From positions 1 through 64,000 of the forward strand of contig NZ_RZNZ01000004.1 in NCBI RefSeq assembly GCF_008698145.1: a stretch of DNA of 64,000 nucleotides, given 5' to 3'. The position numbers and the translations under genes were made by a program. Of this stretch, positions 16,040 to 25,380 are shown one piece after another (within the stretch, counting starts at the first letter, position 1; every line of letters starts with the position of its first letter). This DNA is from Bifidobacterium vespertilionis. GTDB lineage: Bacteria; Actinomycetota; Actinomycetes; Actinomycetales; Bifidobacteriaceae. Under the pieces are notes generated by a model. The model was given only the letters and a program-made list of their open reading frames with translations, did not search any database and was not told the DNA's origin.

Positions 16040-18073
16040 ATGGCGGATCATTTCGACGCGAACTCATTTCTGAAGGGTCTGGACGCGATCTTCGACGCGC
16101 ATGAGCAGGCGAAGAAGGCCGAGCCCTACCTGCTGCAAGGACTGACCGATGCGGAGAACGCGCATGACGACGCCGGACAGCTCACCGTGCTCAACGAGAT
16201 CATGGGCTTCTACCGCTCGCAGTCCCGCCACGACGACAACCAGTGGATGGTCCAGCGCGCGCTGGAGCTCGCCTCGCGCATGGGCATCGAGGGCACCGAG
16301 GCGTGGACGACCACGCTGATCAACGCGGCCACCAGCATGCGCGCCGCCGGCCGCTACGACCAGGCCGAGGACCTGTACCGCCAGGCGCTTGATTCCGCCC
16401 TGAAGACCTACGATCCCACCGATCGCCGCCTTGCCGCCCTGCACAACAACCTGTCCATCCTGTACAGCGAGACCAAGCGGCTCGATAAGTCGGAGGCGGA
16501 ACTGCGCGAGGCCCTGCGCATCCTCGAATCGTCCTCCCCCAACGCGAACGAGGACTTGGATGTGGCCTCCACGCACACCAATCTGGCGCTCACGCTGCTG
16601 GCCGAGGACAAGACCGAAGGCGCCGCGGCCCATGCCAAGAAGGCTCTGGAGATCTACCGCGACGGCCACTTGGAGCACAGCGCGCACTATGCCTCGGCGC
16701 TGGCGGGCTATGCGCAGGTCTGCTACCACACCTCCCTGTTCGTGGATGCGGTGGACGCCTACCGCCACGCGCTCGCGGTGATCGAGGAGTGCTACGGCAC
16801 GGACAACGACTACTGGCGCGTCACCGAATCGAACCTCAACGACGCGATCAAGGCGGCCCGCGAACTGGGCATGAGCGTGCCGGACGAGAACCCGTACGCA
16901 GGCGGCAACGCCGAACGCCCGGCGGATACGAGCGCGCTGGGCGCAACGCCGGCCGTCGCAACCGGCCCCGCCGCCGACACGCCCGTCTCCGCCGCCAACT
17001 CCCTGCTTGAGGATGAACAAGCCGCCAAGGCGGACATCGCCGCCACGCTGGACCGCAAGCCGATGACCGGCCTGCAGCTCGCCAAGGCCTACTGGGAGGC
17101 GTATGGCAAGCCCCTGATCGAGGAGAAGTACCCGGAGTACAAGGGCCGCATCGCCGCCGGTCTGGTGGGCCACGGCTCCGAATGCTACGGCTTCGACGAC
17201 GAGATCTCTCAGGATCACGACTTCGGCCCCGGCTTCTGCCTGTGGCTCACGGCCGAGGACTACGCGAAGATCGGCGAGCAGCTCCAGGCCGACTACGAGG
17301 CCCTCCCCCAGACCTTCGAAGGCTACGGCCCCCGCGAGCAGACCGCCCGCGCACAGGGTGCCGGCCGCCGCGTGGGCGTATTCGAGATCGGGCAGTTCTT
17401 CACGTCGATCACCGGCTACCCCGAGGCTCCGGCCGAGGATGCCCCGCACGAGTGGCTCATGCTGGACGAGGCGACGCTGGCCGCCGCCACCAACGGCCAG
17501 ATCTTCACCGATCCGCTGGGCCGCTTCTCCAAGGTGCGCCAGGGCTTCAAGCTCATGCCGCAGGACGTTCAGGTCTCGCTCATCTCCCGCCGCCTCGGCA
17601 TGATCGCACAGGCCGGCCAATACAACCTGCCCCGCATGCTCAAGCGCGGCGACGGCGCGGCCGCGTGGCTGTCGATCGGCGAGTTCGTCAAGGCCACCTC
17701 GTCGCTGGTCTTCCTGCTCAACAACCCGGTGTCCGTGGGCTACCTGCCCTACTACAAGTGGAGCTTCGCGGCCCTGCGCAAGCTGTCGCGCCGCATCGCC
17801 ACCGTGCTGGGCGACGTGCCCGAGCAGCTGGAGACCGTGATGCGCCTCGGCTCCGCGGCCTGCTACGGCGGCGCCGGATTCGGAGAAGGCGGCAAGGGCG
17901 CGGCTCCCGCGGCGGCCAAGATCAACGAGACCGTGGAGCACATCTGCGCCGAAATCGTCAAGACGCTGAACCGCGAGGGGCTCACCACCTCGTCCGAGAC
18001 GTTCCTGGAATGGCAGCGCCCGTACGTGGAGGAACACATCGAGAGCGCCGATCCGGCCCTGCGGAGCCTGTGA
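16040..18073 (+). CDS. TPR-repeat protein with C-terminal DUF4037 nucleotidyltransferase-like domain
   Basis: A 677-residue cytosolic protein. Residues about 1-270 are tetratricopeptide repeats, for example AGRYDQAEDLYRQAL followed by LHNNLSILYSETKRLDKSEA. An Ala/Pro-rich linker follows (about 275-330), then a DUF4037 domain with the nucleotidyltransferase-like signature GHGSECYGFDDEISQDHDF (about residues 375-393). Function is unknown; the acidic motif suggests nucleotidyl transfer. The ATG at 16040 has GAGGAGG five bases upstream, preferred over TTG 15995 and ATG 15998. The DUF4125 gene follows 13 bases after the stop. Confidence 0.8.
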   Translation: MADHFDANSFLKGLDAIFDAHEQAKKAEPYLLQGLTDAENAHDDAGQLTVLNEIMGFYRSQSRHDDNQWMVQRALELASRMGIEGTEAWTTTLINAATSMRAAGRYDQAEDLYRQALDSALKTYDPTDRRLAALHNNLSILYSETKRLDKSEAELREALRILESSSPNANEDLDVASTHTNLALTLLAEDKTEGAAAHAKKALEIYRDGHLEHSAHYASALAGYAQVCYHTSLFVDAVDAYRHALAVIEECYGTDNDYWRVTESNLNDAIKAARELGMSVPDENPYAGGNAERPADTSALGATPAVATGPAADTPVSAANSLLEDEQAAKADIAATLDRKPMTGLQLAKAYWEAYGKPLIEEKYPEYKGRIAAGLVGHGSECYGFDDEISQDHDFGPGFCLWLTAEDYAKIGEQLQADYEALPQTFEGYGPREQTARAQGAGRRVGVFEIGQFFTSITGYPEAPAEDAPHEWLMLDEATLAAATNGQIFTDPLGRFSKVRQGFKLMPQDVQVSLISRRLGMIAQAGQYNLPRMLKRGDGAAAWLSIGEFVKATSSLVFLLNNPVSVGYLPYYKWSFAALRKLSRRIATVLGDVPEQLETVMRLGSAACYGGAGFGEGGKGAAPAAAKINETVEHICAEIVKTLNREGLTTSSETFLEWQRPYVEEHIESADPALRSL

Positions 18074-18086
18074 GGAGGAGGCAAAC

Positions 18087-18770
18087 ATGGGAAAGGAAGG
18101 TTGCGCGACGATGGTGAACGAGACCAACGAAACTATTGAGGCCAACGAGGCCCGCGAGGCCGCCGCCGATCTGACCGAAGCGATCGTACGGCACGAGTGG
18201 AACCAGTTCCAGGACACCAACAACGAGGGCGGCAGGGCGTCCTGCCAGGGCAACTGGCCGGTGTTCCACCAGATGCGGCTGAGTCAGTTCCTCACGTGGC
18301 CGGCCGATCTGCAGCGCAGCTACGCGGAGGATCTGGATGAGGCCGATCGCGTGGGCCGCAACCTCATCACCGAGAAGTACGGCCGCATGATGGCCTCCAC
18401 GGCCCCCGAACAGTACCGCGAGACGATCGAGCCGTACATTCCACGCCTTTCCGAGGTGCGCGTGGCCCGGCAGGAGGCGATCATCGCCCAGCAGGTGGCG
18501 TGGGCCGCCGATTTCCGGTCGCGCTACCCCCGTCTGGGCGAGGCGATGCGCGTGCTCACCACCGCCGAGGACACGCCACAGGCCACGTCGTTCGAGACAT
18601 ATCTGCGCGGCGAACTCGGCACGTATTCGGAGCGCACGTTGGGCCTGTACGAGGCGATGATCGCGGCCAAGCGCGCGGCCGGCACGAATCTGACCGAGGA
18701 GACGATCCTCAACACCGTTCGGCTGGGAGGCTTCAGCGGATTGGACGAGGCGGAGGCCCAGCTGGCGTAG
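18087..18770 (+). CDS. DUF4125 family protein
   Basis: 227 residues, predicted cytosolic and helical, function unknown. The family signature IVRHEWNQFQDTNNEGGRAS followed by CQGNWPVF is at about residues 33-58, then MRLSQFLTW and a long helical region. A GAGGAGG site precedes the ATG at 18087. It is almost certainly co-transcribed with the DUF4037 protein (13-base gap). The two families tend to occur together, so they probably act in one pathway; none is known. Confidence 0.8.
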   Translation: MGKEGCATMVNETNETIEANEAREAAADLTEAIVRHEWNQFQDTNNEGGRASCQGNWPVFHQMRLSQFLTWPADLQRSYAEDLDEADRVGRNLITEKYGRMMASTAPEQYRETIEPYIPRLSEVRVARQEAIIAQQVAWAADFRSRYPRLGEAMRVLTTAEDTPQATSFETYLRGELGTYSERTLGLYEAMIAAKRAAGTNLTEETILNTVRLGGFSGLDEAEAQLA

Positions 18771-18809
18771 CGTTAGCATAGCGCAGAGACGTAGCGTTGG
18801 CATAGCGCA
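18767..18809. repeat. Two copies of a 19-bp direct repeat at the DUF4125 stop
   Basis: GTAGCGTTAGCATAGCGCA (18767-18785) and GTAGCGTTGGCATAGCGCA (18791-18809) differ at one base and are 24 bases apart. The first copy includes the DUF4125 stop codon. Confidence 0.7.
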
Positions 18810-18866
18810 CCCGTTTGGGGGACATCAGCCGCGACTGCACGCAATCGCGCGCGCTAGGGTGGAAGC

Positions 18867-20438
18867 ATGAGGCGAATGGCAAAAGCAGCGCGGCTGGTGG
18901 CCGTGGCCGTGGCGGTTTGGGTGGTTCTGGCGATCATCGGGGCGTTGATGACGCCTCCGTGGCGACTGCAGCCGTATGACGACCACATCGCACTCGCCTC
19001 CGCGGACACGTCGATCGCCTCCAGCCATTCTGGTTCGGGAACGCCGATCGGCACGTATCAGGTGCGCGAGTTGACGATCACCATCCCACTGGCCGCCGGC
19101 GTGAGCGTGAACGCGATCGTGCGAGAGCCGGTGGGCGCGCCGGGCGGGCGTCCCGCGATGATCATGCTGCATGGGGCGGGAACCGACGATGCCAGCGAGG
19201 CGTATGGCGATCTGGCTCCCGTACTGGCGAGCGCCGGCATTGTGACGATGGTGCCGGACAAGCGGCTGGACAACTATTCGCTGATGCACCGCGACTACGT
19301 TGCCATGGCTCATGACTACGAGCAGGAGTTCGATGCCCTGCGCGCGCTGCCTGGCGTGGATCCGTCGAAGACCGGCGTGTACGCGGAGTCCGAGGGCACG
19401 TGGATCAGCGCGGTGATGACGGCGGAACGGCCGGATATTGCGTTTTCGGTGATCGCGGGTGCGCCCGTGTATTCAGGCCGCCAGATGACCGCGATGGCCG
19501 CGCGCACATACTTCGCCATGGCCGACGTGCCGGACGAGGTCTCCGACAACATCGAGAAGCTGTCCCTGCTGGACTTTTCTCTAGTCCGATTCAACTATGC
19601 GGATTTCAATGCGATGCCGTATCTCGACAGACTCACCCAGCCCACACTGGTGGCATACGGCACGCTCGACCCCTCGATGCCCCTGGAGCAGGGCGCGAAG
19701 GAGATCCGCGACCGGGCGGCGAACGGATCCGGCAACCGCAACGTCACGCTGCGCTACTACCCGGTCAACCACCAGATGCGTCTGGGCTCCATGCTGCCAG
19801 CGCCCGGCCAGCAACTCGATCCCGATTACGCGCGTGACGTGGCCGCTTGGATTCAGGGCGTCGCGGCCAGAACCGGAGCGGATGATTGGACCACGCCCAT
19901 GGCTGCGGGAGTCCAGCCCGACCAACTGTTCGCCGTGCCCGCCGCGAACGGTATGACTTCGGGGGCGTTGTCGATCAGATCGCTCACGCAATTGGTTGTG
20001 CTGATGGCCGGCGGTTTGGGATTGCTGATGCTGGCTGGGCTGGCCGGGGGCATCGCGGCAGCGATCAGGTGGCTGCGAGGGCGGCAAGAGGATCGGCGCC
20101 CGCGCAGGTCGATCGGGCTAGCCGCGCCCCTGTGGGCTCTGAGCGGAGGCACGACGGCGGCATTGGCAGTCACCCTCGGCTACTTGGGGTTGGTTTCGAT
20201 GGATGCGATGCGACTAACGGACAATCCCGCACTGTTCGATGGCGGATGGATCGCGTTGCGCGCATTGGGCGCGGCATTGGCGATGGCATGGGCATGGCTG
20301 CTGCTGCGCGTGCGGGATGCGCTACGTACCGCGACTGTCTCAATGACCGCGACAACCACGGTAACCACGGTAACCACGGCGATGGGCGCGGCGATGATCT
20401 GCGCGGCGCTGGCCTTCTGGGGCTTGTACGCGGTGTGA
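18867..20438 (+). CDS. Membrane-anchored alpha/beta hydrolase
   Basis: 523 residues. An N-terminal membrane segment (about 8-28) is followed by an extracytoplasmic alpha/beta hydrolase domain and three C-terminal membrane helices (about 375-400, 415-440, 455-523). Catalytic elements are the oxyanion loop MLHGAG, the nucleophile elbow YAESEGTW (Ser), the acid in YGTLDPSMP and the His in YPVNHQM. This resembles acyl-peptidase or esterase-type DUF1749/Hydrolase_4 proteins. The ATG at 18867 has GGTGGAAG upstream. The substrate is unknown; the membrane placement suggests an envelope or extracellular ester or peptide. Confidence 0.75.
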   Translation: MRRMAKAARLVAVAVAVWVVLAIIGALMTPPWRLQPYDDHIALASADTSIASSHSGSGTPIGTYQVRELTITIPLAAGVSVNAIVREPVGAPGGRPAMIMLHGAGTDDASEAYGDLAPVLASAGIVTMVPDKRLDNYSLMHRDYVAMAHDYEQEFDALRALPGVDPSKTGVYAESEGTWISAVMTAERPDIAFSVIAGAPVYSGRQMTAMAARTYFAMADVPDEVSDNIEKLSLLDFSLVRFNYADFNAMPYLDRLTQPTLVAYGTLDPSMPLEQGAKEIRDRAANGSGNRNVTLRYYPVNHQMRLGSMLPAPGQQLDPDYARDVAAWIQGVAARTGADDWTTPMAAGVQPDQLFAVPAANGMTSGALSIRSLTQLVVLMAGGLGLLMLAGLAGGIAAAIRWLRGRQEDRRPRRSIGLAAPLWALSGGTTAALAVTLGYLGLVSMDAMRLTDNPALFDGGWIALRALGAALAMAWAWLLLRVRDALRTATVSMTATTTVTTVTTAMGAAMICAALAFWGLYAV

Positions 20439-20448
20439 CGGGATGGTG

Positions 20449-20670
20449 GGGGAAATTAAGGATCCTTCGACTCCGCTACGCTACGCTCAGGATGACGAAA
20501 GAAACGTACTCCGCGCTCTGCTCAGGATGACGGAAACCGATTCCCCGTCATCCTGAGCAGAGCGCGAAGCGCGGAGTCGAAGGATCCTTAACTCCCTCGT
20601 GCCGATGATCAATGCGAGAATGACGAAGGATCCTTCGCTTCGCTCAGGATGACGGGTGGGACGCTCCGCT
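20449..20670. repeat. Dispersed GGATCCTTCG/CTCAGGATGACG repeat, inverted copies
   Basis: The region contains AAGGATCCTTCGACTCCGC, GCTCAGGATGACG and their inverted copies (CGTCATCCTGAGCAGAGCGC, GAAGGATCCTTAA), forming a large imperfect hairpin between the hydrolase and the acidic membrane protein genes. Related blocks occur at 29085-29237, 43395-43630, 46615-46740, 47275-47345 and 47603-47826. This is a noncoding dispersed palindromic family. Confidence 0.85.
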
Positions 20671-20681
20671 CAGGACGCCTC

Positions 20682-21890
20682 CTACTTCTTGCGCAGGAGG
20701 CCGATGACGGACCATGCAATGGCCACGACGATCAGCACCGCGCCCAAGGCGCCGCACCCCAGCGCGATGGCGACGCGCCAATCGTACGCGAATTGCGGGG
20801 CCCACCACGGAAACTGGACGGCGAATGCCATCGCCAGACCTCCGATCAGCAGCAGAATCGCACCGAAGGTGATCGTGGCGGCGCTGGGACCGGTTTTACG
20901 GATGGCTGGCGGTTCCTCGTCCGGTGCCGCGGTTTCACGTGGAACCTGATGCACGTTCGGATCGTTGGCGCTTCCGGCTGGCGGCTGCGCGGAGTACAGT
21001 GGCACCCCGCCCTGCGTGGGCAGCGTGCGCGTGAGGTATGGGATCTCGCGCCGCGATTCGGAAACGGCGGGCGATGGAGACGCCGGCGCAGCCCCAGATA
21101 CCGGCTTCGGGGCCGGATCCGGTGACGACGGCACCGCAGTCGCGAAGATGGGCTGGGCAAGCACCGATTCGGGGAAGATCGACGAGGGGTGGGGCGGCGC
21201 GGCGGCCGGCTGGTCGGCTGGCGTCTCCGACTGGCCGGTTTCCTCGGCATCCCCGGCATTCTCGGCATCCTCAGTGGCATCGGCGTGATCGGCATCATCT
21301 GCGTCCTCAGCGATGCCGGCGACGACGCCATCGCCGGCAGTGACATCGTCAGTGTCGACATCGTCGGCATCCCGCTCATCATCCGCCGATAAACCGGCTT
21401 CCCCATCCGATTGCCCAGCATCCACCATCGCAACGCCCATCGGCACGGCATCCACCGCCACAGGACGCGTCACATCCTCATCCACCGCCGACATCGCCTG
21501 CGTGGATTCGTCATCGGGGCCGGACACGACAGGCATCGCCTGCGTAGGCTCATCCTCCGGACCGGGCGTGGCCGGCAACGTCTCGGTGGGCGCATCGACC
21601 GGACCATCCTGCACCGGCGTCACGGCGGTCGTCTCCCCCAAGCCCCCGTCAACGGCCGAACCGTCCGCAAGGGACAGCACGGTGGTGGCCTCCCCATCGG
21701 CCTGCGCGCCCCGGGTCCCTGCGGCGCGCGGCTCGATGAGCTGCGTGGTTTCCGCATCCGTGGAGGCGTAATCGTCATGCACCTCGAAATCGGCCATGGT
21801 GGCGGGCAGCGTGCGCGTGGGCGCGTCATCGTCCACCGCATGCGCGGGCCTGGGCAGTTCCGTGGTCTTGTAATCGTCCTGGTTGCTCAT
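20682..21890 (-). CDS. Acidic low-complexity protein with C-terminal membrane helices
   Basis: 402 residues, no recognised family. Residues 1-310 are Asp/Glu/Ala/Pro-rich and apparently disordered, with repeated phrases such as PTQAMPVVSGPDDESTQAM and a run of ADDADHADATEDAENAGDAE. Two membrane helices follow (about 333-355 and 370-395), ending in basic LLRKK. The protein is anchored by its C-terminus. It follows the PspC gene on the same strand with only 17 bases between, so they are probably co-transcribed and may share an envelope-stress role. Confidence 0.65.
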   Translation of the reverse strand: MSNQDDYKTTELPRPAHAVDDDAPTRTLPATMADFEVHDDYASTDAETTQLIEPRAAGTRGAQADGEATTVLSLADGSAVDGGLGETTAVTPVQDGPVDAPTETLPATPGPEDEPTQAMPVVSGPDDESTQAMSAVDEDVTRPVAVDAVPMGVAMVDAGQSDGEAGLSADDERDADDVDTDDVTAGDGVVAGIAEDADDADHADATEDAENAGDAEETGQSETPADQPAAAPPHPSSIFPESVLAQPIFATAVPSSPDPAPKPVSGAAPASPSPAVSESRREIPYLTRTLPTQGGVPLYSAQPPAGSANDPNVHQVPRETAAPDEEPPAIRKTGPSAATITFGAILLLIGGLAMAFAVQFPWWAPQFAYDWRVAIALGCGALGAVLIVVAIAWSVIGLLRKK

Positions 21891-21907
21891 CTCGGGCTTC
21901 CTTCGCT

Positions 21908-23884
21908 TCAGTTGTTATAGCCGGGCAGGCTGGTGGTGGACTGGTATTCCACGCCGATCCTCGCGGACATCAGCGCGGATACGTGGATCACGAGTTCGGG
22001 TTCCTCGGGGTCGGAGGAGCGCCCCAGCAACCAGTCGTAGTGGTCGTCGGTTTTCACCGTGCATTCCATGTCGTCGGACGTGCTGTCGGAATCGCTGGAT
22101 CCCGAATCGTCCTTCCACGTGCAGCTTCTGGACGCATGCGGCTGCGTGAACGATGGCATGACGCCGACGCCGAACGTCCATGGGGCGGTCACCATGCCGT
22201 ACGATCGGTTGACGACCGCCATCGCATCGTCGTAGGACATTGTGGAGCCAACCAGCGCTTGGCCGTTCACCCCGTCGCTGCTGCGGTCACGGAACGCGGC
22301 AACGTCGGCCTGCAGCTCATAGGTGCAGCCGTCGGGCAGCACGATCGACACGTCGGTGAAGCGCGCGGCCACGTTGATCGTGCCGACCGGGCAGGTGGAG
22401 GTGCGCTTGCCGCCGCTGTTGAGCGTGATCGTATGCGTGCCGTTGTTCTGCGCGTAGCGGGTCATGTCGATGTTGAGATCGGAGCTGTTGTCCCCGATCG
22501 CCCCCGGGTAGACGTCGCCGCCCACCATCTTCCACGGCTGCTGATCGTCGTGCCCTTCGAACGACATGCCCTGCACAAGCTGCTTCATGGTCGCGGACGT
22601 CACGGCGATCGTGTCGTAGTCGCCCACCGACTGCACGGTCATGCCCTGGGTCAGGCGGCCGTACGAAGTGGTCGAGTAGTTGAACACCGCACCGTACATG
22701 CCGATCACGATCGCCAGGGTGGCGGCGAGGAGCGAAACGGGGATCAGACCGCCCGATCGTCGCCCCATGCAGCCGAGTATGAAGACGATCGCACCCAATG
22801 CCAGGCAGACGGCGGACGACCAGATGAGCATCATGCGCAGCTGTTCAGTCAGCGTGACGTTGCCGGCGGATGCCTGCATGAACACGACTGCACCGGAGAT
22901 GAGGATCAGGCCAAGGCAGATCATGACCATCGCGAATCCGGCGGGCTTGCGGCGCAGCACGTGCGGACGGGTGGATTTGCCCGATCTGCGCGGATCAAGC
23001 GGCGCGGGCGGCACGGGCATAGCTGACGGCACAGACACAGAACCGGACATTGCCGATGCGGCTGCAGGCGCGGCGGCTCCCGGAACGGCTGGTGCGGGAC
23101 CGGGCATGGAAGCCATCGGTTGGGCGGAAGCGGCCGGCATCCCGGATGCAACGGACGGCACAGGGCCTGAAACCGGAGCGGGGCCAGGGAACGGGACGGA
23201 ACCGGGCGTAGGGGCGGGCCATACGGACTGAGCGGCCTGATGAGCCGGCTGCCCTTGACCGACGGGCTGCCACTGACCGACCGGAACGGGGCTTGCCGGA
23301 GCCGTCGGCCCAACCGGCCCAAACGGTCCGTTGCCGGTCATGCCGCTCCAGCGCCCCTTTTCGATCTCGCGACGGCTCCACTGCAACAGCACGAAGCCCA
23401 CCGCCAGCGCGACCACGATGGCCGCCAACCCCACGCCGGGCAGAAGGATCGTGCACACCAGCAGCACCAGCATGCCGAGCATGCTCCAATCGAAATGGCC
23501 GGCCACCAGCTCCTCGCCGTAGATCTCGCCGGTGTCGCGGTCCGGCAGCAGCAACCACGCGAAGGCGTAGAACGCCGCCCCCAAGCCTCCCAGAAGCACG
23601 GCGCCAAGCATCAGGGCCCTCACCAGGGTGGGGCTCCACCCCAGCCGTTCGGCAAGGCCTCCGCACACACCGGCCACCCATCGGTCACGCGATCGGACGA
23701 CGCGCGAGGAACGCACCCAGGAGAAGAAATCGTTCAGTGCGTTGCCGTCAGGGCCGCCGCCCTGACCGGACTGCGGCGGGAATGACTGGGGACCGGGGGC
23801 ATAGGGAGGCTGACTCGTCTGCGACGGGTCCTGCGCGCCCCGGGAAGGACCATGCTGCGGGGGAACGTTCGTATTGTTACTCAT
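21908..23884 (-). CDS. PspC domain membrane protein
   Basis: 658 residues. After a Pro/Gln-rich start, a PspC domain (about residues 45-115) contains RDRWVAGVCGGLAERLGWSP and the hydrophobic YAFAWLLLPD. Two further helices, an Ala/Pro-rich linker, several more membrane helices (about 330-430) and an extracytoplasmic C-terminal domain with several Cys follow. The ATG at 23884 is chosen because the protein start matches the Pro/Gln-rich type; upstream in-frame codons lack a ribosome site. It is divergent from the PspC-kinase across 113 bases. A membrane-stress sensor or regulator role is inferred. Confidence 0.8.
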   Translation of the reverse strand: MSNNTNVPPQHGPSRGAQDPSQTSQPPYAPGPQSFPPQSGQGGGPDGNALNDFFSWVRSSRVVRSRDRWVAGVCGGLAERLGWSPTLVRALMLGAVLLGGLGAAFYAFAWLLLPDRDTGEIYGEELVAGHFDWSMLGMLVLLVCTILLPGVGLAAIVVALAVGFVLLQWSRREIEKGRWSGMTGNGPFGPVGPTAPASPVPVGQWQPVGQGQPAHQAAQSVWPAPTPGSVPFPGPAPVSGPVPSVASGMPAASAQPMASMPGPAPAVPGAAAPAAASAMSGSVSVPSAMPVPPAPLDPRRSGKSTRPHVLRRKPAGFAMVMICLGLILISGAVVFMQASAGNVTLTEQLRMMLIWSSAVCLALGAIVFILGCMGRRSGGLIPVSLLAATLAIVIGMYGAVFNYSTTSYGRLTQGMTVQSVGDYDTIAVTSATMKQLVQGMSFEGHDDQQPWKMVGGDVYPGAIGDNSSDLNIDMTRYAQNNGTHTITLNSGGKRTSTCPVGTINVAARFTDVSIVLPDGCTYELQADVAAFRDRSSDGVNGQALVGSTMSYDDAMAVVNRSYGMVTAPWTFGVGVMPSFTQPHASRSCTWKDDSGSSDSDSTSDDMECTVKTDDHYDWLLGRSSDPEEPELVIHVSALMSARIGVEYQSTTSLPGYNN

Positions 23885-23997
23885 GATTCCATTACAGCAA
23901 GCCGATTCATGGCGAACCATCAGGGGACACCCTGATTCCTCCCTGAAAACCATGCGCGGACCCGTGTATAAGCCCGGATGCGCGGAATAATGAAACT

Positions 23998-25380
23998 ATG
24001 AACGCATCCGATCCGCAGCCCACTCCCCCGCCGCTCAAACCGGCCAGACTGCCCCTTGCGCGCCCCAACCGCGGCCGCGTGCTGTGCGGCGTGTGCCGTG
24101 GCGTCGCCCTGCATGTGGGTGCGCCGGTCTGGGTGGTGCGGCTGCTGTTCGTCATCGCCGCGTGCGCGTTCGGCGCCGGCGTGGTGGCGTACGCGTTCCT
24201 GTGGGTCATGATGCCCAGCGGCGATCCGGTGGCGATCGCCCAGCGTCAGGCCAGGGACGCCACCGTCTCCACCATGCCGATCGCCAAGGGCATCGTCACT
24301 CCGAGCGGCAAGGGACCCGGACGCGAGGATGCCGGCAAGCCCGGCACAGATGATTCATTGGACGAACGGGACGAGACTAGCGGTGATGCCACCGGTTCGG
24401 AGAGCCTCGCCGATGCGATCCGACGGGCTCCCGCATCGTCGCTGATCGCCCTGGCCGGCGTGGCGCTGATCGCACTGTGCGCGGTGCTGCTCGCCACCGG
24501 CACCCCCGTTTCGCTCATCGCGCCGATCATGCTGGCCATGGCCGCCGTGGGCGCCGCATGGCTGCACGTCAACGACCCGGCCCTGCAGATGCGATCCCTG
24601 CTGGTGGGCGTGGCCCTGCTGGTGGCCGCGGTGGCGCTGTTCGCGGTCACCAACTTCCGAGAGCCGGACGATATGCTCCGCGCGGTGCTGGCGGTGGTGG
24701 CGACGCTGGCTGCCGTGGGGCTGATGATGGTGCCGTGGATGATGACCATGACCCGGCGGCTCGGTCAGGAGCAGGCGTCCAAGGAACGCGAGGAGGAGCG
24801 CGCGGACATGGCCGCCCATCTGCACGACGGCGTGCTGCAGACGCTGGCCCTGATCCAGCTGCATAGTAATGAACCGCAGACCGTGTTCACGCTGGCCCGA
24901 TCGCAGGAACGCGAACTGCGCGAATGGCTGTACCAGGAGCGGACCACGTCGGACCGATCGGTGAGCGCCGGCGTGAAGGAACTGGCCGCGCGGATCGAGG
25001 ACGAGCACGGCAAACCGGTGGAGGTGGTGACCGTGGGCGACGCGCGTCCGAGCGCCCAGACCGACGCGCTGCTCGACGCCACCGCGCAGGCCCTGCTCAA
25101 CGCGGTCACGCACGGCGGCGAGCCGATCAGCGTGTACTGCGAGGCCCAGCCCGGGGCAGCCGGCCAGCCCGGCAAGGTGGAGATGTTCGTGCGCGATCAT
25201 GGCAGCGGTTTCGACGTGGATGCGATTCCGCCGGACCGGCTGGGCATCCGCGAGTCGATCATCGGGCGCATCCAGCGGCGCGGGGGTACTGTGGAGATCG
25301 TGTCAAGACCCGGCTGGGGCACCGAGGTACGCATGCACATGCCGGTCGGGGCGCAGACGACGGGGAAGGAGAACGCATGA
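23998..25380 (+). CDS. PspC-type sensor histidine kinase
   Basis: 460 residues. The N-terminal PspC domain (RGRVLCGVCRGVALHVGAPV, about residues 22-60) is fused to further membrane helices (about 150-250) and a HisKA_3 kinase core. H276 in AAHLHDGVLQTLALIQ is the likely phospho-acceptor. The ATPase domain keeps TAQALLNAVTHGG, RDHGSGFD and the divergent glycine motif LGIRESIIGRI. The stop overlaps the start of the next gene by ATGA, so translation is coupled. Resembles LiaS/DesK-like or MacS-type kinases that respond to envelope stress. Confidence 0.85.
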   Translation: MNASDPQPTPPPLKPARLPLARPNRGRVLCGVCRGVALHVGAPVWVVRLLFVIAACAFGAGVVAYAFLWVMMPSGDPVAIAQRQARDATVSTMPIAKGIVTPSGKGPGREDAGKPGTDDSLDERDETSGDATGSESLADAIRRAPASSLIALAGVALIALCAVLLATGTPVSLIAPIMLAMAAVGAAWLHVNDPALQMRSLLVGVALLVAAVALFAVTNFREPDDMLRAVLAVVATLAAVGLMMVPWMMTMTRRLGQEQASKEREEERADMAAHLHDGVLQTLALIQLHSNEPQTVFTLARSQERELREWLYQERTTSDRSVSAGVKELAARIEDEHGKPVEVVTVGDARPSAQTDALLDATAQALLNAVTHGGEPISVYCEAQPGAAGQPGKVEMFVRDHGSGFDVDAIPPDRLGIRESIIGRIQRRGGTVEIVSRPGWGTEVRMHMPVGAQTTGKENA

